DNA of 64,000 nt from a virus. Below the pieces are notes generated by a model. The model was not told the DNA's origin. It saw nothing but the letters and a program-made list of their open reading frames with translations, and ran no database searches. The stretch lies in the IMG/VR virus record IMGVR_UViG_3300008267_000040, positions 1 to 64,000 of that record. One strand, written 5' to 3'. Below are positions 1 through 7,383 of the stretch, piece after piece. The stretch's first letter is position 1; each line of letters begins with the position of its first letter. The translations under genes were made by a program, and so were the position numbers.

Positions 1-972
1 CATGTTGCCCTTTCCTCTACGAGTTCTTTGTGCAATCTGGTTTGCATCACGCTCGATTTGGAAGATAAGACCCTTGAACTTCTCAACTGACCAACGACCG
101 TTGGAGTCAACGTCTAGGTCGAAGATACCTGAAGTTGCTGTGTTTAGAGTTGCACCCTGTTCAGCAATCTTGTAGATGGTTCTGATAACTTCACGGTTGA
201 TTTCAGCAAGAATCTCTGTTGAGAGAATGTTTGCCAACTCAGCCTCAGCATTTAGACCATGGATTGCCTTAAGGTCTTGTGCAAGCTCTAGTGAGTACTC
301 AGCCTTGAGTGCTCTGGACTTTGCAGTAACGGTGACTTTCTCGATTGAGAATGCCATCTCGTTGAATGCACCAGAACCAGAACCATCAAGTGCTTCTGAC
401 TCAGCAGTGCTCATACCTTGACCTACATTGTAGGATCCAGCAGGAGATGCAGTTGGGTTAAGAAGACCTGGGTTTGCACCAGACTGTGCAGTAGTACCGA
501 AACCAGCAGCAACACCAGTTGCTCCTGCGGTATTACCAAATCCAGCATTCTGACCTGAGAATGCGGTATCTGCTTCGTTGAAGAATGCTTCTGTTCCGTT
601 CTGGTTTGTATACTTCGAACGCATTGCGAAGATAAGACCAGTTGGAGCATTCATTGGTTGAACACCTGCGAGGTCATATGCGACCAAGTTAGGCATTGAA
701 CGACGAATGAGTGAAATTAGAACTGGGTCAAAACCAGCAACAGGAGATGATGCTGAACCACTGAAACCTGCAGCACCAGTTGCTGATGGGTCAGTACTTA
801 CAGTTGGGGTTTCGTAGAGGAACTCACGCTCTTCACGGAGTGCTCTCTCTTGGTTTTCTAGCAGGATAGCAGTAACTGCTCTACGGTGGGAATCTCTGAT
901 TTCACCTAGACCGTTATAGTCTAGGAGAGGTGCCCACTTCTCCTGCAATTGTTCTGCATTGAACATTTGCAT
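1..972 (-). CDS. gp23: Major capsid protein gp23 (3' end outside window)
   Basis: The reverse strand stays open from an ATG at 972 to the window edge, giving 324 codons without a stop. The N-terminus begins MQMFNAEQLQEKWAPLLD and continues with features typical of T4-like major capsid proteins: an early acidic/basic helical segment, then IRRSMPNLVAYDLAGVQPM and APTGLIFAMR. An AGAGG ribosome site lies 8 bases before the ATG; a second ATG two codons later (966) is less well spaced. gp23 forms the hexameric lattice of the head. It follows gp22 by about 50 bases, the canonical T4 order 20-21-22-23. A Leu-Tyr-Glu at residues 52-54 fits the gp21 protease consensus and is a candidate maturation site. 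The C-terminal part, probably a third of the protein, is missing only because the window ends. Identification is firm. Confidence 0.96.
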   Translation of the reverse strand, partial: MQMFNAEQLQEKWAPLLDYNGLGEIRDSHRRAVTAILLENQERALREEREFLYETPTVSTDPSATGAAGFSGSASSPVAGFDPVLISLIRRSMPNLVAYDLAGVQPMNAPTGLIFAMRSKYTNQNGTEAFFNEADTAFSGQNAGFGNTAGATGVAAGFGTTAQSGANPGLLNPTASPAGSYNVGQGMSTAESEALDGSGSGAFNEMAFSIEKVTVTAKSRALKAEYSLELAQDLKAIHGLNAEAELANILSTEILAEINREVIRTIYKIAEQGATLNTATSGIFDLDVDSNGRWSVEKFKGLIFQIERDANQIAQRTRRGKGNM

Positions 973-1025
973 TGTTTTTACCTCTGTATGGAAATTGTTA
1001 GTTTGATATTTTTATTATATAAAAA

Positions 1026-2225
1026 TCACTTTTTAGAAACTCTTTCAAGTGCTTGGAGATAAGCACCCATTGTTCCAGTAACTGGTTGTGAGTAGTCAGT
1101 CTCCTCTGCCATATAGTCTTGATTGTCTCTTTGAGTAACTACATTTGATGGGAAATATGATTCCCTCAAAGTTACTAGTTTCTCACGATAGTCTTCTTCA
1201 CTACCAAACTCAACATTTTCTGCAAGAGAAGCGAGCTTGTCTTTCTGTGAAAGTGCAAGTCCTTCAGAAACTTCCGCAAAAATTACGTCAGTTACTGATT
1301 CTGCTAGTCTCTTATTTAGAGCAACATTTCTTTCGATTTGCTCGTTGAGTTTTGACTCCATTTCATCAAGTTTTTCTACCATGCTTTCAAGCACATCATA
1401 TTTATCTTCAGGGATTGTTACATAATGTTCTTCAAAAAGTCCTTTCAGACCCATAAGGAATGATTCAGTTGCTTGAGATTGAATTCCTCTTTCGATTGCA
1501 ATTGCATTCTCCTGAATCCACTCATCAGCAACATACTCAAGATAAGCATCAAGTCTTTCTTCTAGTGCTTCCTCAAGTTCAGCAACTTCTTCTGCTAGTT
1601 TCTCTTCATAATGCGTAAGAATTGCTTCTTCGATTTGTTGAGTTCTAGCATTTAGTGCTGCTTCGAAGATTGTTCTTGCTTTGTCTCTAAACTCTTCTGA
1701 TAAATCTTCACCAGAGAGTAAAGCATCAACATCTTCTTGAATTTCATTCTCAATGGCAATAAATGCCTCTTTCATTTTCTTCTTCTTGCCGTCTTCTTCT
1801 TCACCATCTTCTTCATCATCTTCTTCTTCTTCATCTTCATCTTCATCATCTTCACATGATGCTGCTTCTTCTAGTTCTTCTTCACCTTCTTCGAGTTCGT
1901 ACTCATCTTCTACGAGTTCTTCATCTTCGTCTTCGGACTCCTCTTTCATTGCTTTCATTGGGTCTGCAGACTTAGCACCCTTATTTACAACATCCTTAAC
2001 TTGTGCCAAAGTTGCACCAGGAGTCTTCAGCTTTGCAGAATCATCTGTAGACTTATAATTTTCTGGAGTAGGACCACCAAGGTCTTCCCAACTTCCTGTT
2101 TGACCAGCAACTGCTCCTGGAGCAAGTTTATGCATTGCTTCTGCTGCAGCAGCGTTTGCATTTACAGCAGTTTTAGATTGTTTAGTGCCTGTTTCCATTT
2201 CTTGTAAGTTTTTACCACGGGACAT
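1026..2225 (-). CDS. gp22: Prohead core scaffolding protein gp22
   Basis: This 399-aa protein has an N-terminal segment ending in DLGGPTPENYKSTDD, followed by an extremely acidic low-complexity stretch (about residues 90-150, long Glu/Asp runs). A long charged, helix-forming region follows (residues 155-340) with a pattern suited to coiled coils. In T4-like phages gp22 is the major internal scaffold on which gp23 assembles, and it is later degraded by gp21. The position between gp21 and gp23 and the scaffold-like composition support the call. A GGAGAG ribosome site precedes the ATG, and an exact TATAAATA late promoter lies about 40 bases upstream. It is longer than T4 gp22 (about 270 aa), mainly because of the acidic insert. 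The Ser-rich plus-strand reading of the acidic tract is an artefact of GAA/GAT repeats. Confidence 0.9.
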   Translation of the reverse strand: MSRGKNLQEMETGTKQSKTAVNANAAAAEAMHKLAPGAVAGQTGSWEDLGGPTPENYKSTDDSAKLKTPGATLAQVKDVVNKGAKSADPMKAMKEESEDEDEELVEDEYELEEGEEELEEAASCEDDEDEDEEEEDDEEDGEEEDGKKKKMKEAFIAIENEIQEDVDALLSGEDLSEEFRDKARTIFEAALNARTQQIEEAILTHYEEKLAEEVAELEEALEERLDAYLEYVADEWIQENAIAIERGIQSQATESFLMGLKGLFEEHYVTIPEDKYDVLESMVEKLDEMESKLNEQIERNVALNKRLAESVTDVIFAEVSEGLALSQKDKLASLAENVEFGSEEDYREKLVTLRESYFPSNVVTQRDNQDYMAEETDYSQPVTGTMGAYLQALERVSKK

Positions 2226-2265
2226 TTGAACTCTCCGATTTTACTATATATCTAAAATCTATATT

Positions 2266-2273
2266 TATTTATA
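2266..2273 (-). promoter_or_regulatory. T4-type late promoter upstream of gp22
   Basis: Exact TATAAATA on the minus strand, 41 bases before the gp22 ATG, between gp21 and gp22. T4 late promoters consist of this single octamer read by the gp55/gp33/gp45 sigma system. Confidence 0.75.
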
Positions 2274-2275
2274 AA

Positions 2276-2926
2276 TCAAAGATTTGATAAAAATTCTTGG
2301 AACAAATTTAGCTTCTGCTCATCAAGAATTTTTTGATCAACTAATGTATTTATTCTCTTATAAGTCTTCTGTGCAAGTTGCTCACGAAGAATTCCACCTT
2401 CCCAAACCCACTCCTTGCCTTCCATAATTCCAGATACAAAAGCATCAGGTGCTGAAGGATCTGCAACAATATCTGCTGCAGTTGCTAACATAAAATCTTC
2501 ACCAACAACTGAATATCCTTCATTGGTTGGCATCAATGAACCAACACCACGAGAAGAAACACCAAGCATTACTCCTTCACCAAGAAGAGAAGAAGCAATT
2601 TTACCCATTGGAGTTTCAAGGATTTTTGCTTTTCCTACGAAATTACTTCCACTTCTATAAAGTTCACAAATTTTGTGTGAAACTCTATCAAGATTTACAG
2701 TTGGACCATCGGGATGTCCAAGTTCTCCAAGAGCACGACCTTTTTGGATAAAGTTTTCATTATACCTTTTAACCTCTCTCTCAAGAGTTCTCATTTCATA
2801 GAGTCTCTTGTTTCTGTTTGGTTTGTCTGCTTGGAGGAAAATTCCTTCAATAAAAAGAGATTTTTTACCGTTCTTTTCTTCGGTAATAACTTTAACCTTT
2901 TCGATTTCTTCTGTGATTAGTTTCAT
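2276..2926 (-). CDS. gp21: Prohead maturation protease gp21
   Basis: A 216-aa serine protease of the T4 prohead family, close to the T4 length (212). The segment FIEGIFLQADKPNRNKRLY matches the conserved N-terminal strand of the family. The ALGELGH motif places the catalytic His at residue 71, and GVSSRGVGSL places the catalytic Ser at about residues 124-125. The later DPSAPDAFVSG is the usual C-terminal conserved block. In T4 this enzyme resides in the prohead core and cuts scaffold, capsid and internal proteins after (Ile/Leu)-x-Glu. Its N-terminus carries ITE at residues 4-6, a possible self-cleavage site. It lies directly upstream of gp22, with an exact late promoter just after its stop codon. 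Confidence 0.93.
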   Translation of the reverse strand: MKLITEEIEKVKVITEEKNGKKSLFIEGIFLQADKPNRNKRLYEMRTLEREVKRYNENFIQKGRALGELGHPDGPTVNLDRVSHKICELYRSGSNFVGKAKILETPMGKIASSLLGEGVMLGVSSRGVGSLMPTNEGYSVVGEDFMLATAADIVADPSAPDAFVSGIMEGKEWVWEGGILREQLAQKTYKRINTLVDQKILDEQKLNLFQEFLSNL

Positions 2927-2931
2927 TGTTC

Positions 2932-3201
2932 TTAGTTAGTGAATCCTACTTTTGCTGCTTTAACAGTATTTGCAGATGCAAAAATTACATCAGTCGGAAG
3001 TTTTTGTAAGAATTCAACAGTTCCAGTTGGCATTGTGAATGTTAAAGTTGATGCAGCACCAACAGCAGTAGAAATACTTACAGTGGCAGCAGCACCAGAA
3101 CCGTTATATAGTCTTACGCAGGTAGCTTCACTAATACTTGATGCAGTACCAGCAGTAGTTGGCATTGCAATCTCAGTTGTAATTATTTTAGTTCTTTGCA
3201 T
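2932..3201 (-). CDS. Small virion-associated protein of unknown function
   Basis: An 89-aa protein whose stop codon is 5 bases before gp21. After an 11-residue lead (MQRTKIITTEI) it is an alternating Ala/Thr/Ser/Val beta-type sequence containing ATCVRLYNGSGAAATVSI, then TPTGTVEF-like hydrophilic strands, and ends KAAKVGFTN. This looks like a small beta-sandwich subunit, and its place in the head operon suggests a decoration or head-completion role. IIT-T-E near the start resembles a protease consensus but is not convincing. The family is one I associate with marine T4-like phages as a structural protein, without a known function. The AATAAATA about 35 bases upstream is one mismatch from the late promoter. 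Confidence 0.6.
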   Translation of the reverse strand: MQRTKIITTEIAMPTTAGTASSISEATCVRLYNGSGAAATVSISTAVGAASTLTFTMPTGTVEFLQKLPTDVIFASANTVKAAKVGFTN

Positions 3202-3243
3202 TTGTATAATAAAGACCTTATTAGTTATTTATTATTTTAATAA

Positions 3244-4518
3244 TTACCTCTGTTCAATCCAGTTCAATGCTGCAAGTGCTTTTTTGTTAGTATTAGGACT
3301 TGCACAAGCAAGAGTATAAGTATCACTGATTGTTCCAATACCACTTCTACCCAACTGAAGTGCTGCTCTAACATCAAGATCAATTAATGAAGAAGTACCT
3401 GCAACGACAAAACCACTCAAAAGATCACTTCCACCAGATACTGCAGTTTGAGTAATATTATACTGCATAAAAGAGTTTGGATCGGGATGATCTACCCAAG
3501 TTCCTCCAGTCAATGTTGCATTCTGAAGAAGTTTCCAATAAATGTTTGTATTATCATTGGTTGCTGCTTGTAGTGACCTTAAAAGCATTACACCAGTTAG
3601 ATTATTGGACTTCAAACGAATACTTATAATTGGATAGAATGTATCTGAAGATGGCATCGTTGTCCCTGTGATGGGATTGGATATACTCAAAAGAGTTCCA
3701 AGTTTCTCTGGTTCTCCTTCCTGAATAAGAGAATTAGAACCCTGGTATAGGTAATGATTTCCTGCAACACCAGTTACATTTTCAATCTCAAGTCTAATTG
3801 GTAAGAATGGAGTAGAGCACCAAACTCCAGTATTAGTATTTGAGTTCTCAAAAGTATGACTTGGGATAGTTTCGTTCTTTATCAACCAAGCAAATTCTAC
3901 AATTCCAGCACCATACCATTCATAATTGATAGAGATCATTTGTTGTTTTGTTGGATCTGCAACAACTCCTGTATATCCATTACCATCAAACTTTTCACCA
4001 TTCCAATCATCCCTATACACTCTAGTTTCTGAAACAATTCCAGTTACACTACTACGAATAACATAAGAGTATGTTCCTCCGTCATCCTCAAAGTATGCAC
4101 CATTATATTCATCAAACAATCCAAATCTTCTGCGAATACCTACCTGTGGTGTAGTAAGACGAATTGCAAATGCTAGAGTTGCACCCCTACCAGGAATGTA
4201 TCTCATCACATTCTTGGTTTGTCTAATAACTTTACTTCCTGCAGTCGATCCAACTTGCATTATCACATTACTAGATGCTGTATTGTGAGCTGCAGTTCCT
4301 ACTCCAACTATTCTTTCATCCCATACATCAGTCTCTTTACCATACTGGAAGGTGTTAAAAAACACTGTTTGATATGGAGATATTTTTAATCTGTCATTGT
4401 TGGTAAATTGAGGTCTCCAGTCCGTCTGGTTTCCCCAGTGATCTGCAATATTAAAGACCTCAAAGAGACTTCTCTCTTGATTTAGATAATCTTGTGTATT
4501 CTTATTCCACTGTGCCAT
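3244..4518 (-). CDS. Fibre-domain protein in the head gene cluster
   Basis: A 424-aa protein lying between the head core genes and gp21. The N-terminus (QERSLFEVFNIADHWGNQTDW) resembles an attachment segment. Residues about 95-245 contain RYIPGRGATLAFAIRL, GLFDEYNGAYFEDDG and INYEWYGAGIVEFAW, followed by FLPIRLEIEN. The same ordered landmarks recur at about residues 980-1290 of the 1681-aa virion protein at 16721-21766 (KYIRYQSGKGVMYTTGALF, GAFDDQNGIFWQYDG, YTWYGAGFIDWML, NLPVRYEVINEG). The two are therefore paralogous modules, presumably beta-rich and surface-exposed. Position suggests a head fibre or a head-neck decoration; the sequence gives no enzyme motif. It is probably a virion structural protein, and the exact role is inference. 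Confidence 0.65.
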   Translation of the reverse strand: MAQWNKNTQDYLNQERSLFEVFNIADHWGNQTDWRPQFTNNDRLKISPYQTVFFNTFQYGKETDVWDERIVGVGTAAHNTASSNVIMQVGSTAGSKVIRQTKNVMRYIPGRGATLAFAIRLTTPQVGIRRRFGLFDEYNGAYFEDDGGTYSYVIRSSVTGIVSETRVYRDDWNGEKFDGNGYTGVVADPTKQQMISINYEWYGAGIVEFAWLIKNETIPSHTFENSNTNTGVWCSTPFLPIRLEIENVTGVAGNHYLYQGSNSLIQEGEPEKLGTLLSISNPITGTTMPSSDTFYPIISIRLKSNNLTGVMLLRSLQAATNDNTNIYWKLLQNATLTGGTWVDHPDPNSFMQYNITQTAVSGGSDLLSGFVVAGTSSLIDLDVRAALQLGRSGIGTISDTYTLACASPNTNKKALAALNWIEQR

Positions 4519-4520
4519 TA

Positions 4521-4835
4521 CTAATCAGTCCAAGTTAGTCTTTCTGGTTGATATCTTTGCGAACTCTTAATTTTTAAAGAACTTGTTGTTTGTGGATAGA
4601 TGTTATGAACGATTGCTCCTGGATAATCTCCTTGAAGATTTTCTGCAAGTTCATTTTTTGACATCATTTTACCTTCTACTTCAAGACGATATAATTTTCC
4701 TTCCCAAATTACATCGGCAACAAAAGATTCACCAACTGGTTCTGATTGATTTTCAGAACCGTTGATGTATAGATTTCCATTGAAATCACCAGCAATATTA
4801 ACTGATTCTGAAATAAATTGTCTGTATGATTTCAT
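4521..4835 (-). CDS. Small capsid-targeted internal head protein (predicted)
   Basis: A 104-aa protein starting MKSYRQFISESV. This N-terminus closely resembles the T4 internal-protein capsid-targeting peptide (recalled as MKTYQEFIAEA), which gp21 cuts after the Glu. Here Ile-Ser-Glu at residues 8-10 fits the (Ile/Leu)-x-Glu rule. The rest is a compact module: GDFNGNLYING, then VIWEGKLYRLEVEG, SKNELAENL and YPGAIVHNIYP. The W-x-GK...SKxE...YPGAIV pattern also occurs at the C-terminus of the 349-aa protein at 11878-12927, which has the same kind of N-terminus. It sits 9 bases after the gp67-like gene, inside the head core operon. I infer a protein packaged in the prohead and possibly delivered with the DNA. 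No function is known to me. Confidence 0.7.
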   Translation of the reverse strand: MKSYRQFISESVNIAGDFNGNLYINGSENQSEPVGESFVADVIWEGKLYRLEVEGKMMSKNELAENLQGDYPGAIVHNIYPQTTSSLKIKSSQRYQPERLTWTD

Positions 4836-4844
4836 TTTTATGAC

Positions 4845-5009
4845 TCACTCTTCTTCTGTGTTGTCTTCTAAATCAAACATGTCCGAAACAACATGGGGTC
4901 TAACGGTTTCGATTCTCTCCAATGCTTTTTGCATTAGCATTTGTTTGATTTCGTCACTAACTTCCATGGGAGATTCACCTGTTGCGATTTTACTAATTAA
5001 GTCACTCAT
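4845..5009 (-). CDS. gp67: Prohead core protein, gp67-like (54 aa)
   Basis: A short reverse-strand gene, from an ATG at 5009 to a TGA ending at 4845. It reads MSDLISKIATGESPMEVSDE, then a helical segment with QKALERIE and RPHVVSDMF, and an acidic tail ending EDNTEEE. T4 gp67 is likewise a tiny helical prohead core protein with an acidic C-terminus, encoded between genes 20 and 21, and this gene lies directly downstream of gp20. An exact TATAAATA late promoter overlaps the gp20 stop codon 25 bases before this ATG. Only a 9-base gap separates it from the next gene. The assignment rests on position, size and charge pattern, not on strong identity. Confidence 0.65.
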   Translation of the reverse strand: MSDLISKIATGESPMEVSDEIKQMLMQKALERIETVRPHVVSDMFDLEDNTEEE

Positions 5010-5033
5010 AGTCTTTAAATGTTAATTTAAAAT

Positions 5034-5041
5034 TATTTATA
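5034..5041 (-). promoter_or_regulatory. T4-type late promoter upstream of the gp67-like gene
   Basis: Exact TATAAATA on the minus strand overlapping the gp20 stop codon, 25 bases before the ATG at 5009. Confidence 0.72.
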
Positions 5042-6701
5042 TTTGTCCTGCTTCTGGTTCCATTACTGGAGATCCCATTGAAGCATTAGATTGTGGTTCT
5101 GTTTGTTGAGGAATCTGTTGCCCATCTTGAGGCATTGCCTCTGGGGGCATTGCATTTGGATCTGGTAAAATTCCCTTTTCTATTTCTTTTTTAATTTGCT
5201 TATCAATATCAATAATATCTCCATCAGTTTGCTTCAGGATCTTTGTTCTTACATACTGAACTGAAAAATACCTACCAAGATATGGTTCCATCGCAGCAAC
5301 CACAGCAAGTTTGTCATTCATCAATTCAGATTCTTTTAATTCAGCAAAATGATTATCATAAAGAAAATCATACTGAATGTGATCTGAAAGAACATTCCAG
5401 TCTTCTGGAGTTACAATATTCTTAAGAATAAGTTGTGTTTTTAGAATGTCATTAAATAAATTAGAAAATCTTTTTCTTAGTCTCCCCACAAACTTTGTAA
5501 ATCTTACTTCATCTCTTAGGATTTCTGAAGAACGACCAAGACTAAAACCACTACTAGAATTTGTTCTAGTTTCTGGAACATTCAATGAACGGAATAATTT
5601 CTTTTGGAAATACTCAATATCTGCCAATTCCCCAAGATTTTGCCCACCAGGAAGAGTGGTAATTTCTGTTCCTCTTCCTCCTTCTCTACGTGGCAACCAG
5701 AAATCTTCAAGCATTGCCATATATTTTCTATCATCACGAATCTCTCCAGTGTCTGCGTTATAGACTAATTTGTTTCTATAACGATTCATTACATCACGAA
5801 GATATTGTTCTGCTTTAATCTTTGGAAGATTGCCAACATCAATGTAAAAAATACGACGTTCTGGAGCACGAGATAGTCTATAAATCACAAGACTATCTTC
5901 AATCATTCTAAGTTGATTAAGTGCCTTAATTGCTTTATGTAGATATGATAATACTGTTTGCCTATTCCTATCTACTAATCCAGAAGTAATGTAAGTGACA
6001 GAATCTTTAGACAATCTAACCATTCTAGCATCATTCTTATAACTGTTTGATGTCTGACTACCACCAGTTTGCAATGCTGCATTTGGATTATAAATGTAAT
6101 ACTCTTCCATCTCTGGATTGGTAAAATCAATTGTATTATCCTTATTGATAATAGTATTGAGAGTTCCAGTTAAAGTCTGCTTATCATTTTTTAATTTTCT
6201 GATATAACGAATCTTTAATGGGTCAATGTATCTTACTTCTTTAATACCATCTGCTGGTTTGGTTACATCAATAACTTTGTGGTAATATAATCTTCCATCA
6301 ATATACCAATTCCTAAAAATTTCATGGGCTTTTTTATCAAAGTCCATGATTTCTTTGATGTACTTAAACTCGTTTCTAATTGCTTCTTTTAATTTGTCTG
6401 AAGCAGGAAGATTTGAAAGTTCTATCTCTACTGGAGAATCATTCAAATCCGAAACAATTGCCTCGTCTACAATATCTTCAATAGCACTATCACACTCAGG
6501 GTGAAGTGCCATTTCTCTGTATCTTCTTACTAAATCTTGTTCATTTTTGTATACACCTTCAATATCTACATACTGGCCATAAAACCCACTAGAGATATAA
6601 TAATCTGACTTATCTTCGTCATTTTGAGGAACAGGGGAAAGAATTTTTTCTGAATTTTCTCTCCCCTTATCTTCAAACTTGTAACCAAATAATTTAGGCA
6701 T
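5037..6701 (-). CDS. gp20: Portal vertex protein gp20
   Basis: A 554-aa portal protein, close to T4 gp20 (524 aa). Recognisable blocks include YREMALHPECDSAIEDIVDE near the N-terminus, NEFKYIKEIMDFDKKAHEIF-type helical wing sequence, RRIFYIDVGNLP, and the stretch REGGRGTEITTLPGGQNLGE that is nearly invariant in marine T4-like portals. The C-terminal 50 residues are Pro/Gln/Met-rich and probably flexible. The portal forms the dodecameric vertex that nucleates the prohead and through which gp17 pumps DNA. It follows gp19 by 26 bases, and an exact TATAAATA late promoter overlaps the gp19 stop, 24 bases before this ATG. Confidence 0.96.
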   Translation of the reverse strand: MPKLFGYKFEDKGRENSEKILSPVPQNDEDKSDYYISSGFYGQYVDIEGVYKNEQDLVRRYREMALHPECDSAIEDIVDEAIVSDLNDSPVEIELSNLPASDKLKEAIRNEFKYIKEIMDFDKKAHEIFRNWYIDGRLYYHKVIDVTKPADGIKEVRYIDPLKIRYIRKLKNDKQTLTGTLNTIINKDNTIDFTNPEMEEYYIYNPNAALQTGGSQTSNSYKNDARMVRLSKDSVTYITSGLVDRNRQTVLSYLHKAIKALNQLRMIEDSLVIYRLSRAPERRIFYIDVGNLPKIKAEQYLRDVMNRYRNKLVYNADTGEIRDDRKYMAMLEDFWLPRREGGRGTEITTLPGGQNLGELADIEYFQKKLFRSLNVPETRTNSSSGFSLGRSSEILRDEVRFTKFVGRLRKRFSNLFNDILKTQLILKNIVTPEDWNVLSDHIQYDFLYDNHFAELKESELMNDKLAVVAAMEPYLGRYFSVQYVRTKILKQTDGDIIDIDKQIKKEIEKGILPDPNAMPPEAMPQDGQQIPQQTEPQSNASMGSPVMEPEAGQI

Positions 6702-6724
6702 ATTTCAAAAATAGACGTTTCTAG

Positions 6725-6732
6725 TATTTATA
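6725..6732 (-). promoter_or_regulatory. T4-type late promoter upstream of gp20
   Basis: Exact TATAAATA on the minus strand overlapping the gp19 stop, 24 bases before the gp20 ATG at 6701. Confidence 0.72.
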
Positions 6733-7363
6733 CGTCTTCCTTCGTGCCTAAAATACTCTTTTGGTCACTTCCAAGAGAATCATACCATTGAACTTGTAAA
6801 TCTACACTGAATTCTTCAATAGCATCTGCATTATCGTAGGATAATTCAATCGCACTAACTGATGTTGGGAAAGTTCCGTAGAATTTGTATGATTTCAAAA
6901 TAGGAATCTGTGATTCTGTATTTGGAATTGCCCCAGCATCTGAAGATTGACCAGTAATTCCTCTTCCCAATTGATGAACAACCATTTCGGTTTGATATGC
7001 ATTTGGTGTAATAACACCAGCATTGTCATCGTGTCTATTCATAAAGTTCATCCACTTCTCAAATGCATCTCTAATCTTAAAGTTTGTATCATTAATTACT
7101 GTGATTGACCATGGATCAAATGTTCTATCACCAGCAATCTTTAAGTTTCTTCCTCTAAATGGAATATCAATTACATTAATATTTGATGCAGGAAGACTTG
7201 CTGCTTTAATCATAAATCTATAATCATCATCTTCAAGAATTCCTAGACCGCCTGGAAATTTAATTACACATTCAAATAGATTAGGTCTTGCTCCTCCTCC
7301 GATTAGCTTTCCTTTAAAACTGGATAAAGTTCTTTCTGTGTAGTTTGGTAAATTGTTTGCCAT
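6728..7363 (-). CDS. gp19: Tail tube protein gp19
   Basis: A 211-aa protein, slightly longer than T4 gp19 (163 aa). Landmarks are PNLFECVIKFPGG, FMIKAASLPASNINVIDIPF, GRNLKIAGDRTFDPWSITVI and FEKWMNFMNRHDDN, all typical of contractile-tail tube subunits of this group, and an EFSVDLQVQWYDSLG end. It polymerises as the inner tube inside the gp18 sheath. It is 20 bases downstream of gp18 and 26 bases upstream of gp20, in the canonical 18-19-20 order. The start is the only ATG in a suitable place and has a GAGGT-type ribosome site. Confidence 0.94.
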   Translation of the reverse strand: MANNLPNYTERTLSSFKGKLIGGGARPNLFECVIKFPGGLGILEDDDYRFMIKAASLPASNINVIDIPFRGRNLKIAGDRTFDPWSITVINDTNFKIRDAFEKWMNFMNRHDDNAGVITPNAYQTEMVVHQLGRGITGQSSDAGAIPNTESQIPILKSYKFYGTFPTSVSAIELSYDNADAIEEFSVDLQVQWYDSLGSDQKSILGTKEDV

Positions 7364-7383
7364 TTTTAGTTACCTCTATTAAA

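Noticed and set aside
1753-2058. Ser-rich plus-strand ORF opposite gp22
   Set aside because: It is the complement of GAA/GAT codons of the acidic gp22 tract; no ribosome site and no plausible protein.
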